DNA from: Curvularia sp. ZM96 | Taxonomy: Eukaryota > Ascomycota > Dothideomycetes > Pleosporales > Pleosporaceae | Reading direction: 5' to 3' | Assembly: GCA_022457065.1 (NCBI GenBank) | Contig: JAJGBQ010000003.1 | Span: 1,798,001-1,862,000, forward strand | Length of the DNA stretch: 64,000 nt | In this document: positions 1 through 11,810 of the stretch, piece by piece | How positions within the stretch are numbered: position 1 is the first letter of the stretch | How the letters are laid out: each line of letters begins with the position of its first letter | Position numbers and translations under genes: made by a program | Notes under the pieces: generated by a model | Seen by the model: only the letters and a program-made list of their open reading frames with translations | Database searches by the model: none | What the model was told of the DNA's origin: nothing

Positions 1-25
1 AAGCAACCGCTGACATCTTGGCCAG

Positions 26-903
26 CTCGACTACTGTCCTGGCGGCGAAGTCTTCAGTTACCTGCGCAGAGCGCGGCGCTTCAACGAACCCACTTCCCAA
101 TTCTACGCAGCTGAGATTGTTCTTATATTAGAGTTCTTACATGAGCGCGAGGGCGTTGCATATCGTGATTTAAAACCAGAGAATATCTTGATAGACGCAG
201 AGGGTCATCTGAAGCTGGTTGATTTTGGATTTGCAAAGAAGGTAGAAAATAGTAGGTTACGTCATAGGTCGCAGCGTGAGGAAGAGTGGAGACTGACAGC
301 TCGCACAGGAGAGACCTACACGCTCTGTGGTACTCCCGAGTACCTGGCACCCGAGGTCATTCGTAATACAGGTGCGATCGGCATGGCACGCGTCACAGGT
401 ACCCTACTAACGTGATTGCAGGTCATGGCACGGCAGTCGATTGGTGGGCGTTTGGCATCCTTGTGTACGAGTTTCTCGTTGGACAACCGCCCTTCTGGGA
501 TCAGAATCCTATGAAAATCTATGAACAGTACGTTTGTCAACACCAAGTCTAATAACTTGTTACTGACTTTTTGTTTTGCAGAATTGTTGAAGGACGAGTT
601 CGCTTCCCCTCGGCTATGTCACCAGCCGCACGCGACCTCATTTCCGGTCTCTGTACCGTCGACACTTCCAAGCGTTTGGGAAATGTCGCTGGTGGTGCCC
701 AGCGCGTCAAGGACCATGAATGGTTCAAAGACATTGACTGGGTCAAACTCTATAACCGCGAGGTTCAAGGCCCTATCGTACCACACCTACGTGGCCCAGC
801 AGACACACGGAATTTTGACGAGTACGAACCAGAACCAGAAAACCGGGACCCGTACACCAAGGAATTGAGTGACAGATGGGAGGAGAGCTTCAAGGACTTT
901 TAG
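26..903 (+). CDS. cAMP-dependent protein kinase catalytic subunit, PkaC2-like (5' truncated by window)
   Basis: Serine/threonine kinase of the AGC family, the cAMP-released catalytic subunit of PKA. The gene enters from the left edge: bases 1-25 read as an intron end with a CTGAC branch site and an AG acceptor. Exons are 26-371, 422-527 and 582-903, giving about 257 residues. Visible kinase motifs are the catalytic loop YRDLKPEN, DFG (VDFGFAKK), the activation-loop TLCGTPEYLAPE with its phosphorylatable Thr, and the AGC tail ending in ESFKDF. An insertion of about 20 residues between DFGFAKK and TLCGTPEY, plus the wording EVIRNTGHGTAVDWWAFG, fits the second fungal PKA catalytic isoform better than the major one. 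That isoform call is from memory of the family. The N-lobe lies outside the window. Confidence 0.9.
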
Positions 904-1976
904 AAACAAGTGCTGGACGGAAATTAGAGAACAAAGTAAAGGAGTACTCAAACGTGGAGTCGCTCAATGCCAAAGGACGGCTACGAGGAGACTGTGATAC
1001 GAGAGTAAATAGGGTGCGAAGATGGCAATCTCGCAACTCTCCAAAGAGCTCATCATGAAAGCTCTATACGTTGGTGCATGTAGGAAAGGTCTTGTACTTG
1101 AAAGATAGGAGACGATGATGAAAGGTTTGAGGGGATGTTTGGACTAGGCGCAAGGCGAGCTTCGGGCTCGACTATCATTATTCCTTTCTTGTTCTCTTGC
1201 TCATGACGAATGACTCTGCATATAGCACAATACGTAACTCGACACTCGAATTGAAGTTGTCCCTACGATTTGGCTCGGTTTTATGGTGTCTGGCTTTTCA
1301 TTATGTGTGAAGAGCAAAAGCCGAAGGCTTATGGTGGTAATGCGCTGTCTGGGTTGTTCAGTCCATATATGTGAACAACCTGGTTGAGTGGTATGATCTT
1401 GTCGTTACTGCCCTCGCCACTGGGTAGTTGTCAGTTCTTTGTCTGATTGGCGCGACGTCTTTGCACATGGGCTGAGTCTTTCAAAAATAAAATCGGTGAG
1501 ATAAATGAAGCCGGCTAGCAGGTGGTTGCCGACTCTAACAATAATCATAGTATATGAGAGCAAAGATAAGGGAGAAGGCTCATAGTAGTAGATCACTGCT
1601 TATTCTAAACACAGGGTTGTGCGGTTTGTCTAATCACTGTCTTGCTCTTACTTTGATCGGGGTCAAGGCCACTGGTGTAGCAAATGTTGAAAACGAATAA
1701 AATCATGGGAAAAGAGGGGCCAAAATAAGAAACACGATGCACAGATAAAGAGGTGGGTGTTGTATCACAAGGCATACACGCTGCATACATGTGTTGCCCA
1801 AGACATGGTGAAAAGTACTAGTCTCTTGGTTGGTATTCCAACATGTTCCCGTTGAGCTGGTTACTATGCATTCGCCTAGGTTTAGTATCAACACATAATA
1901 TACAACCAAAGATACATCATGAAGGCATTGCGACCTAGCGTCTTTCAACGGATAACAAAACCCATCGCCCACACCA
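904..1976. other. Intergenic region between convergent genes
   Basis: This stretch should hold the 3' untranslated regions of the PKA gene (plus strand) and of the bL21m gene (minus strand). Short open frames occur, but none has recognisable protein features. I see no RNA gene or repeat. Confidence 0.6.
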
Positions 1977-2726
1977 CTATTGTACACTCTTCTCTCCGCC
2001 CTCTTGCGCCATAATTGCTTCATAATCCTCCAAACTCGTAATCTCCAAATCACTAATTTTCAAAACTGTGTAGTGGTGTTTGCTCTTGACATGCTTGACG
2101 TGTCTCCGCCGCCTCTTTGTCTTCTCTTCGACCCGCAATGGCTCGCTCTCGACGCCTACAACCCGTGCTCTGCAGGTGAACAACCGCTCGTCCAAGTAGT
2201 ACACCTTCTTTCCTTGCTCAGAAGTTCCCTTTACTGCCTCTGGGGCTTTCAAAGTATAGTCTCGTGATCCAATGTGTGTGGCGCGGTTAAGACGGAGGAT
2301 ATCGCCGGGTTGTACGTTTGGCATTTGGAATGGGAGGCGCAGGGTATCGCCACGGGTGAGAAGGTAGGGTCTTCCATGGAGATGTACGGTTATGTAGTGT
2401 GCTGGTTGCGTCTGTAGAAGTGGGAGGAGGGTTCGGATGGAAGGCGTAAGGGTCTTGGAGACAATGTCTGAGCGAGCATTTGGTGATGCTTTGATGGTGT
2501 TGGAGGTAGCAGGCTTGGGTGCCTGTTCTGGCAATGGCTGAGGTGCCTTGGAGCGCTCCTTGGCTTCCTGTGATATGCGGTGGCCGGATTGGATGAGCGG
2601 CTCTGGTGTATTTGATGTGTCGAGGTTGTGCGATACTGTCGTTATTCCCGCGCGGAAAATCGCCGGCTGAATTATTGATCTCGACTCAAATAGAGCGCTT
2701 CGTGCAGTACGAGCGAGCAGCGCCAT
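1977..2726 (-). CDS. Mitochondrial large-subunit ribosomal protein bL21m (MRPL49-type)
   Basis: Structural protein of the mitochondrial ribosome large subunit. Single exon, 249 residues, starting at the ATG at 2726. The first 25 or so residues are rich in Ala, Arg and Ser with few acids, as in a mitochondrial presequence. Residues about 105-235 form the L21 domain: HYITVHLHGRPYLLTRGDTL, a strand rich in Pro and Gly before GDILRLNRATHIGSRDYTL, and a basic tail containing KTKRRRRHVKHVKSKHHYTV. The open frame continues upstream of 2726, but that extension lacks a conserved Met and runs through the promoter it shares with NSA2. The gene is divergent from NSA2, 219 bp away. Confidence 0.82.
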   Translation of the reverse strand: MALLARTARSALFESRSIIQPAIFRAGITTVSHNLDTSNTPEPLIQSGHRISQEAKERSKAPQPLPEQAPKPATSNTIKASPNARSDIVSKTLTPSIRTLLPLLQTQPAHYITVHLHGRPYLLTRGDTLRLPFQMPNVQPGDILRLNRATHIGSRDYTLKAPEAVKGTSEQGKKVYYLDERLFTCRARVVGVESEPLRVEEKTKRRRRHVKHVKSKHHYTVLKISDLEITSLEDYEAIMAQEGGEKSVQ

Positions 2727-2945
2727 TTTTGCGTCTTGTGCGAGTCGCAATGGCTGCAAGAGTGCTGGGGGATTGAATAGATTCTTGGTGATTGCGGAGG
2801 TCCGATGTTGAAGATTCCCGCATGGCGGCGCGCTAGTGGGGGCTAGCGTCGAACTTTTTGGAGGCAAGTTGCGCTCGCTGTTGTAGGGCGGCTTAACTCC
2901 ACTCCACTCCACCCTACCCTTCGACAGCACAGAGAGGTAGTCGCC
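2727..2945. promoter_or_regulatory. Shared divergent promoter of bL21m and NSA2 genes
   Basis: Only 219 bp separate the two start codons, so both genes must use this interval. One is a mitochondrial ribosomal protein and the other a cytosolic ribosome assembly factor. A short direct repeat of CCACT units lies near 2898-2910. No binding site is assigned. Confidence 0.55.
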
Positions 2946-4172
2946 ATGCCTCAGAACGAGTATATCGAGCGCTTTACGAAGCAGTATGTTCAAACCCGCC
3001 GCCCATGTCGCCACCTCGCCCACCGGCGCTTGCGCATCGCAGAACCGAGGCTGCACCACCTGGCGAATGAAGCATTTTGCTAACAGCTCCATCCTAGGCA
3101 CGGAAAGCGCTTCGATCACGATGAGCGACAACGCAAGAAGGAGGCTCGTGAGGGTCACAATGCGTCCAAGAAAGCCCAGAACCTGCGTGGATTGAGGGCG
3201 AAGCAATATGCCGAGAAGCGTAGGAAGGAGAAGATTCAGATGAAGCAAAAGATTCGCGCCCACGAGCAGCGGAACGTCAAGTCAAACGAGGCTCCCGAGC
3301 CCGCTACCGAGGCGCTGCCTTCCTACCTCTTGGACCGCTCCAACGAAAAGAATGCCAAGGCTTTGTCTTCAGCCATCAAGCAGAAGCGTTAGTCAACCAT
3401 ACGGATCACCCGCCTGCATGTGCTGACACTATGCATAGGAAATGAAAAGGCTGCCAGGTTCTCTGTGCCTCTTCCCAAGGTCAAGGGTATTTCTGAGGAG
3501 GAGGTAAGACGTCTCGCCTGCACTACTTCAATGGCGGACATGCGCTGACTTCGTACCAATTTAGATGTTCAGCGTCGTCAAGACGGGTAAGAAGACAAAG
3601 AAGAAGTCTTGGAAGAGGATGATCACCAAGCCAACTTTTGTTGGTCCCGGCTTCACCCGTCGACCTGTCAAATACGAGGTTTGTACCTACAACTTGAACG
3701 CACAAGTCATACACTGACGTCGGCTCAGCGCTTCATCAGGCCCATGGGATTGCGTTACAAGAAGGCAAATGTCACCCACCCTGAACTTAACGTAACAGTT
3801 CAGCTGCCGATTATGTATGATATTTCAGATCTAATGAAGATTGATAGCATGCTGACAGCAACACAGCTCGGTCAAGAAGAACCCACAGCAACCGCTGTAT
3901 ACCCAGTTGGGTGTCGTATGTCTTACCAATCTCTATTCACATGCCGCTTGATGCTAACGGACACCAGTTGACAAAGGGTACCATTATTGAAGTCAACGTT
4001 TCCGAACTCGGTCTTGTGACGGCCGGAGGAAAGGTTGTCTGGGGTCGCTATGCTCAGTACGTTGATATCTGCTATTGACATTTGTCACACGCCGAAGACT
4101 AACATATTCACCCACAGAATTACCAACAACCCCGAGAACGACGGCTGCTTGAATGCCGTTCTGCTCGTCTAA
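2946..4172 (+). CDS. NSA2: Ribosome biogenesis protein NSA2
   Basis: Nucleolar assembly factor of pre-60S particles, needed for 27S pre-rRNA processing; it contains an eS8-like fold. Eight exons: 2946-2983, 3098-3387, 3439-3503, 3565-3678, 3729-3814, 3867-3915, 3968-4056 and 4118-4172. They join in frame to 261 residues, the same length as I recall for yeast Nsa2. Recognisable stretches are the start MPQNEYIERFTKQHGKRFD, the basic central helix with KRRKEKIQMKQKIRAHEQ, SIKQKRNEKAARFSVPLPKV, GISEEEMFSVVKTGKK, and the C-terminal TKGTIIEVNVSELGLVTAGG followed by LNAVLLV at the stop. Seven introns in a 1.2-kb gene is dense for this window and may reflect retention of ancient introns. Confidence 0.95.
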
Positions 4173-4985
4173 GCTTTACTCAAACGCGAAACTGTGCATT
4201 TGACGGCGTTGAGGGTTTGGTCCTATCACATGATTCGAAGGCGTTGAGGCGAGCACACGTACACACAAGATGTTTTGGAGGATATAGGAAAACCGTTAGG
4301 ACGAAGGGGTCGATGATGGAGGATCTGGCTTATGTTGGAAAAATGGGAGAAGAAGAAAATCAGAAGAGAAAAGAAAGGCCTAATTCTTGCCATGGAAGAA
4401 GCAGAAAGATGATACCATAGCTGAACCGAAGTATACGCTCCAACGCAACTAGCACGTCATTGAATAGAATGAAGAAGGGCTATTGAAGACCACTTTGCTA
4501 TTGAAAACAAGACACACGTGCAAGTTGAATGAACACACCAAAAATGCCACCTAACCAAAACAGCTGTCTGATTCTCTCCACTCGTATGAAGAAAGTACTA
4601 ACAACAAAAGTCTATATAAACGCTCGTGTTTGCAGCCAAGATAAGAATAAGAATAAATAAAAAATGCCTCAGTGCATGCTCATGCCCGTCATGGTATCAT
4701 CCCAAACATTTCCCTTCCCTTCCCTTCCTTCCTTCCTTTCTTTCTTTGCCCAAAGCATATCTCGTCCTTGACAGGTTTACTACGACTTGAATAAAATAAC
4801 AAGACAAAAGACGAATGCAAATACCATACTGATTAGTCACAGGGAGAAAAGAAAAAAAAGTGTGTGTATGCAGTGGAATGAAAAGGAGAGAGGGAAAAAA
4901 GACGAAAAGAGTTACTGAAAACTCCCTTCCATGCTTCAACACCTCCCCCTTTCCAATCCTAAAAGAACATCTACAGTGACCAACA
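4173..4985. other. Intergenic region between convergent NSA2 and WD40 genes
   Basis: This holds the two 3' ends. It contains a pyrimidine-rich microsatellite-like tract of CCTTC/CTTT units at about 4710-4748 and purine-rich runs near 4845-4910. No gene or RNA is recognised. Confidence 0.6.
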
Positions 4986-6982
4986 TCACACAACAAGATT
5001 GCTCAAGTCGACATTTCGTCTGTGGCGCGCAACCTCACCTGTCACCGCTCGGCCGCCACCTGTCCGCAGCAGCGCCTCGTCGTCCACCCAATCCGTGGTA
5101 ATGTCGTCCCAAACAGCGTCGTCGAGAGAATACCTTCTCGCCGTCCTATCGGCCCATCCGGTGCGCTCAAGTTCAATAATGCCTCCGAAGCGCTTCTCGC
5201 CGTTAGCAATGAAGACAGACTGTCCGTCAGGCGTAAACGCCGCGCCGCCAATGGGGCCAAAAAAGTCAAAGACTTGTTTCGAGTCCCAGGTCTGTGCGTT
5301 GATGACGTTGACATAGTCGTCTGCTTCAGCGGCGACGAGGACGCGGGGGCCGGAGCCGAGGGGCGAGAAGTGCAGAGAGCGGGGGACGGCGAGTTCGCTT
5401 TTCATGACGGTGAGGGGTTCGCGCCAGGAGCGGGCGTCCCAGACGACGATGGTGGAGTCCTGGGCGGCGGTTGCGACGTGGATGCCGTCGTCGGCCCATG
5501 CGCAGGCAAAGGCATCGTCGGCGTGGGTATTTAGTGTTTCGAATGCTTGGCCTGTTTCGGCGTTCGTGATGAGGGTTTCTTGAAAATCGCCGACTACAAC
5601 GCGCATACGTCCGTTCGGAGAAGTGGCGGAGCAGTTGACGGCGGCAGAGTAGACGAATGTGTTGGTAAATGTGTTCGTGGCGCAGTCTAGAATACGGAGG
5701 TGGTGGTCGTTTGAACACAGGGCGGCCTGGGGAGAGTAGGTCCGCCGTGAATGGAAGAGATGCATGTGGTTGACAATCCGTGATTTGGTGTCTCTGGAAA
5801 AGTCTGTGGTCCGGCCAAATGTGCCGGGTGATCCGTACGTCGAGGAGAGGTCAGTGATGGAGTATTCGCCTTCGAAAGCGCCAGCAATGAGGACATTGTC
5901 TTGAGAAGCGATAGTCGTCACTGAGCCGTCAAGGGCTATGCGCTTGCTAAGGTCTACAACGACATCCGCAGGGGTTCCTTCAGCATCTGTACGGTATACA
6001 CGATGGCCATAGGCGTAGTAGATGTCGTTGCGAGACGTGACTGTCAAGACGTTCCGCAATTGGAAATGAGGAACGAAGATGCGGGGAGCGGTGTTTATTC
6101 GCGCGAATTTGAAGAAGGCATCTGTGTTGGGCGTAGGGGCTATGCTCTGGAATGTGTTAGGCAAGACCATGAGACAGAAAGGAGCTCTGGTACCTTTCGC
6201 ACTTGCTTCAAACCAGGCGACAACTTTGCGCTCTCAAACTCGAATCGTGCTTTTCGTACAGCCGAGCGCATTGTCTTGCGCACCTCCCAATCAATGCCTT
6301 GGAAATCATAGCGATCGCACCGGAGGTCATCCCGGGCGATGGTCTTGGGAACGTGGATGAGGTCTAGGCCAGGCACAATGGCCTTGTCAGGGTTGAAGTA
6401 GTGGTGGAAGTAGGAGGTAATCGGGCAGAAAGCACCCTTGTCTTGGATGCTCAGATGTGGCTCGTTGAGTGTGGGTGGCGGCTCAAGTGCAGGGTCCCCA
6501 CTAGACAGATGGTTCATGAAGATTGGGGGCGCGGTTAGGTGGGTGGTGGACGTGTGATGAGGCGTGCTGGATGCGTCGAATATCTCAAACGGGTGGTATG
6601 CGATATAGGCGGGGTGGGCTTGAGATATGAACTCTTGCATGTGTATGTCGACTGCCATATCCTCCAGATCCTGCTCTTGCCCTAGGTCACCCATCTCGAG
6701 CGATTGGGGTGGCATGGCTTCCATAAACTGCTGGTAGTCTGCTAATGATATCCCTCCGCTCTCGTCATCGTCATCGTCGTCGTCTTCGACGTCGTCGGCA
6801 TGGTCAGCATGGCCGGTGAGCGAACTGCTGTCAGACAGAGTCGCGAGGGTCACAGCAGCGGCCAGAGCGTCGGGCGAGTGAGGACAGTCGCCAGGGACCG
6901 GGTGGGCGTGCGGCGGCGTTGTGGCATCTGTTGTGGTGAAGTGTGGCGCGGTCCAGTCGAGATGGGCGTGCGTGCTGGCCAT
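4986..6982 (-). CDS. WD40-repeat protein of unknown function
   Basis: Two exons on the minus strand, 6982-6194 and 6146-4986, joined across a 47-nt intron with a CCTAAC branch site, give 649 residues. Residues 1-150 look disordered, with His/Thr-rich sequence and an acidic run of Asp around residue 65-75. From about residue 260 the protein has beta-propeller character, with repeats such as AFACAWADDGIHVATAAQDS followed by TIVVWDARSWREP. The layout reminds me of uncharacterised fungal WD proteins such as S. pombe SPBC2A9.03, but that match is from memory and unverified. No enzymatic motif is visible. The start ATG at 6982 is the first in frame. The intron removes a frame change, so the two halves belong to one gene. 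Confidence 0.75.
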
Positions 6983-8073
6983 CGACGCCCGCTGTTGGCG
7001 AGATCGCCAGCGTCGCGGGGCCGCCCAGGCAGTGAAATGGGAAGGGCGAGTCTGCGATGGGCGCGATCCAGCTGCTGCTGTCGTCGGGAGGCGCTGCGGC
7101 GCAACGGCGGACGTATATACTGGCGTTCAAGGGTGTGTGGGGGAGGACAAGAGGGAGGCGACTAGGCCGCAGCATACTTGGGCTCGGCACAGTCAGAAGT
7201 GCCAGAAAAGAAGACAACGAGCCAATGTATGGCCGACGGGTTAATACCGTTGGTCCGCGGCCTGGACTGGAGCTGCCCCAGCCAGAAGTGTGGGGTCGCC
7301 GTGGCTGCTGTCTGCCATCCATGCATGCATGCACAATTATCGTCTCCTCAATACTCTCTCCACCACCCCGCAGCCCTTCCCCATGCTACAGACTCGCTCA
7401 GGCAGGGCCCAGTGGTCGCCGACGTGCCCCGCGAACGGTAGTACAACTCGCATGGCACTGCCAACACGGCCGCCGTTCACGAGCCAAAGCCCAGACAACG
7501 AGAATGCAGTGTCCACTGCGCGTCGCACAGCCATACACGCACGCCGCCCGCCCTCTTGTCAGGCTTCTTTTGGGATACAGAAGAGCGACGCCACCGCCGC
7601 AGCCAAACGGTCGCACGGCTAAAGTTCCCAACACATCAAGACGCTTCGGCACAAAAAGAAGGGTGCTGGCAGTCCACGACAGAAAGCCACTACACGGCGT
7701 CTGACAGGGCCGTCCAAACGGCCCTTACAGACCGGAAACCGCGAAACCCACTTGACGCAACAAACGTAACGGCAAAATCCTATCGGAAAAATATCTCTCC
7801 ATGGCAACTGCATTGTATTTTGCAAAGGCTGACATTGCGCGGATTCAGCGTGTATTACTTACTACTAATAGGTAGGATCTCTAGATGACTGCAGAAACGC
7901 AAAGTGGGAATCTTCAAAAAAATCAACAGCAACGACAACCTTCCCCTGAACAATCATACAGATGGCGCGGATAAGAATAACCCTCCAGACAATGCCGCAG
8001 GCAACGTGGTACAAATATGCACTTTTCCCTTGCTCACTGCGCCGGCTACGCAGCGGCTCATGATGCTACTAAA
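6983..8073. other. Intergenic region: WD40 gene promoter and chitin synthase 3' end
   Basis: About 1.1 kb between the WD40 gene start and the chitin synthase stop. Several overlapping open frames occur on both strands because the sequence is GC-rich, but none shows a domain, signal peptide or convincing splice structure. A CATGCATGCATG-like palindromic tract lies at 7319-7332. Confidence 0.5.
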
Positions 8074-11000
8074 TCAATTGTCATAGTACTGGTCGTATCC
8101 CTGTTGCTGCTGATGCTGTGTCCATCCGCCAGCCGAAGTCGCCGCTGGTGTTTTGAGTCTCCGCTCTGTGCTCACTGTCAGTGACGGCATCATGCCAACG
8201 ACGCGTGTACCTTACCTGCTTCAAAATCGCGCCACCTGCGCATTGTAATCTTGCTGCTATCGAACTCGCCCTCGTACTCCAATCCGGCCTTTTTGGTCGT
8301 TTCGCCGGCCGTCTTTCGTGTGTCACCCCAGCTGAAGTCGTCAAACTTCCAGAATGCGTATGTTGGGAGAACAAAATTCCAAACAGGCAGTGATAGCAAG
8401 TAGACGAACATCCAGGCAACGTAAGACCAGCGGTGCGCAGTGACGATGATAAGGATTGCAGGTAAACCAAGAATGAGCGCCAGAAGAACGAGGGGAATGA
8501 CAGGGGCCTCGGTGTGCAGGACAGCGGCTTTGATAGAAATGGCAACTAGGCGTGGTTAGCAGCGCAAAAGATAGACTGGGAAAGTACAAAGCTTACTGAG
8601 GTAGAATGTGAAGGCAATAGCGGCGGGCAGAACCAGGGTTCCAATCAGTTCGATGAAGACGACAAACTGCATACTGAAGCAGAAAGTACCGCACAAGTCT
8701 CGTACCAGTACCAGCTCCATCAGGTTGTGGACAGTACTATTGATCCATCGTCTACGTTGGGACAACAAGACTTTGAACTCGTCCGGTACCGTGGTTTTGC
8801 AGACAGCCTGAGGCACAAAGACCTGTTTACGCTTGGGGAAGGTCTTGAGCATGAGCGTTGATAGGTAACGATCCTCACCCAGCAGCAACAAATTCTTCTT
8901 GTGCAGTGTGTCCACCACGTTCTCTGAATAGTGCTCGACGACATCGGGATTGGCGAGAATGGGAACCCAGTAGTTTTGACCGCCCTTGGGCGCCTTGATG
9001 CGGTACATGCAGAAACAACCTGGTAGACAAGTAACACCACCAAAGACCGACTCGAACGACTTGGCTAGATGGTGAGAGATGAAGTATTCAAACACCTGGA
9101 TCATGGAAACCCACGAGTCACGCTTGTTGGCAATCTTGGTCTCACCGCAGAGTCCCATGATATCCGGGTCCTTTACCATGGCAGAAATCATGTGCGTCAG
9201 ACTGTCGGGGAAGACCTTGGTGTCGGCGTCTACCATGAGCACTATCTCATAAAAGTCGGGAGAGATGCCAGTGATTTTCCAGATACCGTTGAACATTTCA
9301 AACTCGAGTTCAGTCATGCGCTCGTCGAACATTACCTTTTGCAAAAACGACATGAGAATGATTTGACTGTCGCGCTTTCCACGGTTACCGGGCTTGGACT
9401 TCTTGGCCTCATCGGGAGTGCCACACTTGACAACCAGCATCATCGGAACACGTTGCTGCTTTGAGACAGGGATACGGGTAGTCTCGCCATAGTCGTAGAA
9501 GCCAGAGTAGATCTTGGCCATGTTGTGGCGCTTAGAGCCACTGGCGACGGCGACATACGAATAGGCCTGAACCTCATGGGGCAAGACTGCGTGATCCTTC
9601 ATCATGCCAAGACAGACTTCGGGTGTTGTCATATCTTCTCCGTGACCTTTGATCATACCGTCGCAAATAACGAGGATTAGCTTGTGGCTGTTGGGGTAGT
9701 CGGTCGTGGCAATGGAATCAAGTGTAGTTCGCAGACCTTCGGGACCTTCAGAGTAAGCAGTGACCAAGCAGATAGTGTGAGCCAAGGGGTATCCAAAAGG
9801 CTGCCACTCCGGAGGAGGCTGGGGTACGACAGCTTCGTGAGTGAATCCCGAGGGTCCCGAGCCTTCAATGCTGGAATGGCGGTTGGTTTCAGTGTTGCCG
9901 GAGAAGTACATATCAGACTCTTGCGAGTTAATTTGGGTGCTGTTTTTGCCGTCGACGGTCAGGGTGCCACTGGCATTTAGTTGCCTGTACATAGGACCGG
10001 AGGATCCAAGCAGGCGGGATGCGGCGCTCTGACTCGTCATGGTGGTCGGTGGAGCACGGGTCTTGGTGTTCTTATCAACAGAGTACGGGCTGGTGAACCT
10101 AGATGTGGCTGGCAAGAAACTGCCGCGTTTAGCGGTACGATCGGAGCCAGAGACGGATTCCAAGAGCTTTGGCGGTGGGCGGTAGATGTCGTCACTCCAT
10201 TCTTCAATCTGCTGCTTTCGCTGTTTCGAGTCGACTGGGCCCAGAGATGTCTTGGTGGCAGCAAACTTCTTACTGATGAACCACTGGAAAATCAAGGCGA
10301 GGATGAACTTGGCTACGACAACGGCCAGAATGAAGACGAGTGAAACATAGAGAACGACCTTGGAGGCGATGCAGCCAATGCTTTCCGTGTCAATGGAGCC
10401 AACTTTGATGATTTCGGTAAAGCATCGCGCAACCTGCTTCTCATAGCTCGAAGAGAATGCGCGTGTGACATCAACACCGCGAACAGCTGGGTTTTGGCGA
10501 ATCTCGTCGAAGATGGGTGGGATCTCCACCTGAGTGCGATTGAAGAAGTCAAGCAAATTCAAGTCCAGCACATCACCGCCCCAGACCATGAGGTTCCTGG
10601 ATGAGTTGCGGATGTCTTCCCAGGTGAAGTAGACATCACCAGCATCCTTGAGGCTGTAGTATGCCTTGCGAGCGTCGTCCGAAGTGTGGCACATGTAACC
10701 ATTGTACTCCATAAATGTCGTGTTGGGCTTGGAAGAACCGTCCTGGTTGAAGAGTCGGCATGGGAAATACCAGGCCATGTCTCCGCCTTCGGTCGAGGGA
10801 ATGCCAGAGTTGGGCTTCTCCTTGATGAGTCCCTTGCAGGCGCCGTTGACATTTTGGAACAGGAAACTGGCATCTTGACCGCCGTGCTTCTCGGGAAGGT
10901 CAAAGAGAACGTTGGCGTTGTTGGGAATGCCACGGGCGCGGGGATGTTTAGACTCGGCAAGATCAAAGGCTTCACCATGAATGATGAGGTATCCGTTACC

Positions 11001-11810
11001 CACCTCGTTAGTCCTGAGGCGAACGGAGCCGCCTGCGGGACAGACTGTCTCGGTAAATCCAAACGTCAAGTATCCGATAAAAGTACATATCAACATGATG
11101 ATGCTAACGAGACCGACCTTTTCTCGCCAAGCACGCTGCTGTGCTTTTTGAGGCTTTCCAAAACACTTGAGGACAGCATTGGGGCACCAAAAGGTAATGA
11201 TGGCGCAGTAGACGCTCCACAAACTAGGTGGCCGCAACTTGTCTTGCTCTTTCTGGCGCTGTCTCTGGCGAGCCTCCATGGTCTGGCTTCGTGTCAACTT
11301 TCGCTGAATGCGTGGCTCGTTGTCATCGTCGAGCGGGGCCTCTTTGTCGGTGTAGCCGCTGCCAGAAGCATTCCGCAGATGCGGGGGTTTGAGGTCGGTG
11401 CTGTCGGAGCTCACGGTCTCAGATTCCAGATTGTCCTCGAGAATGGGATCGTTGCCCGTTGTCGATGGGTGGACATCCATGCGCTGCGCATGCTTGCGAT
11501 AATGATAGTTGGGATGACTGGGATCCATTCGTTGGCGCTCAGGCCTGATCAGACTGCGCTTTCTGCCCAAGGCCGGGCCTGAAGCGCTGTGCTGGCCCCG
11601 CATAACAGGGTCGCGCTCCATGGGAATTGGAGCGTCGGGAGTTGGCATTGGACGTGAATGGGCGGTGGCATGGGTCTTGCTGTTTGTGCGGTCGTGGGAG
11701 CGCGAGCTCTCGACGTCGGACGTTCGACGGCGGCGGGTCTGCGAGGATCGATGTGAATGCCGTCGCTCCCGCCGGGGAGACGAGGGTTCTGGTCGCTGGG
11801 GCATGGACAT
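8074..11810 (-). CDS. Chitin synthase, class IV (Chs3-type)
   Basis: Processive family GT2 enzyme that polymerises N-acetylglucosamine from UDP-GlcNAc at the plasma membrane. Exons on the minus strand are 11810-8597, 8545-8216 and 8165-8074, giving 1211 residues. A basic, Ser/Arg-rich N-terminus is followed by a membrane segment near residue 235 (IMLICTFIGYLTFGF), a long loop, and a second segment near residue 490 (VVLYVSLVFILAVVVAKFIL). Catalytic signatures follow: VDADTK near 860, GEDRYLS near 978 and QRRRW near 1016, then a cluster of C-terminal membrane helices. There is no myosin head, which excludes classes V and VII. The tail ends in a Gln/Tyr-rich stretch. It is divergent from a Chs4/SKT5-like activator gene, its expected partner. 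Confidence 0.93.

Noticed and set aside
2727..3263. Upstream extension of the bL21m frame across NSA2 exon 1
   Set aside because: It overlaps NSA2 on the other strand, contains no ribosomal protein sequence, and the presequence-like MALLARTARS start at 2726 explains the gene.
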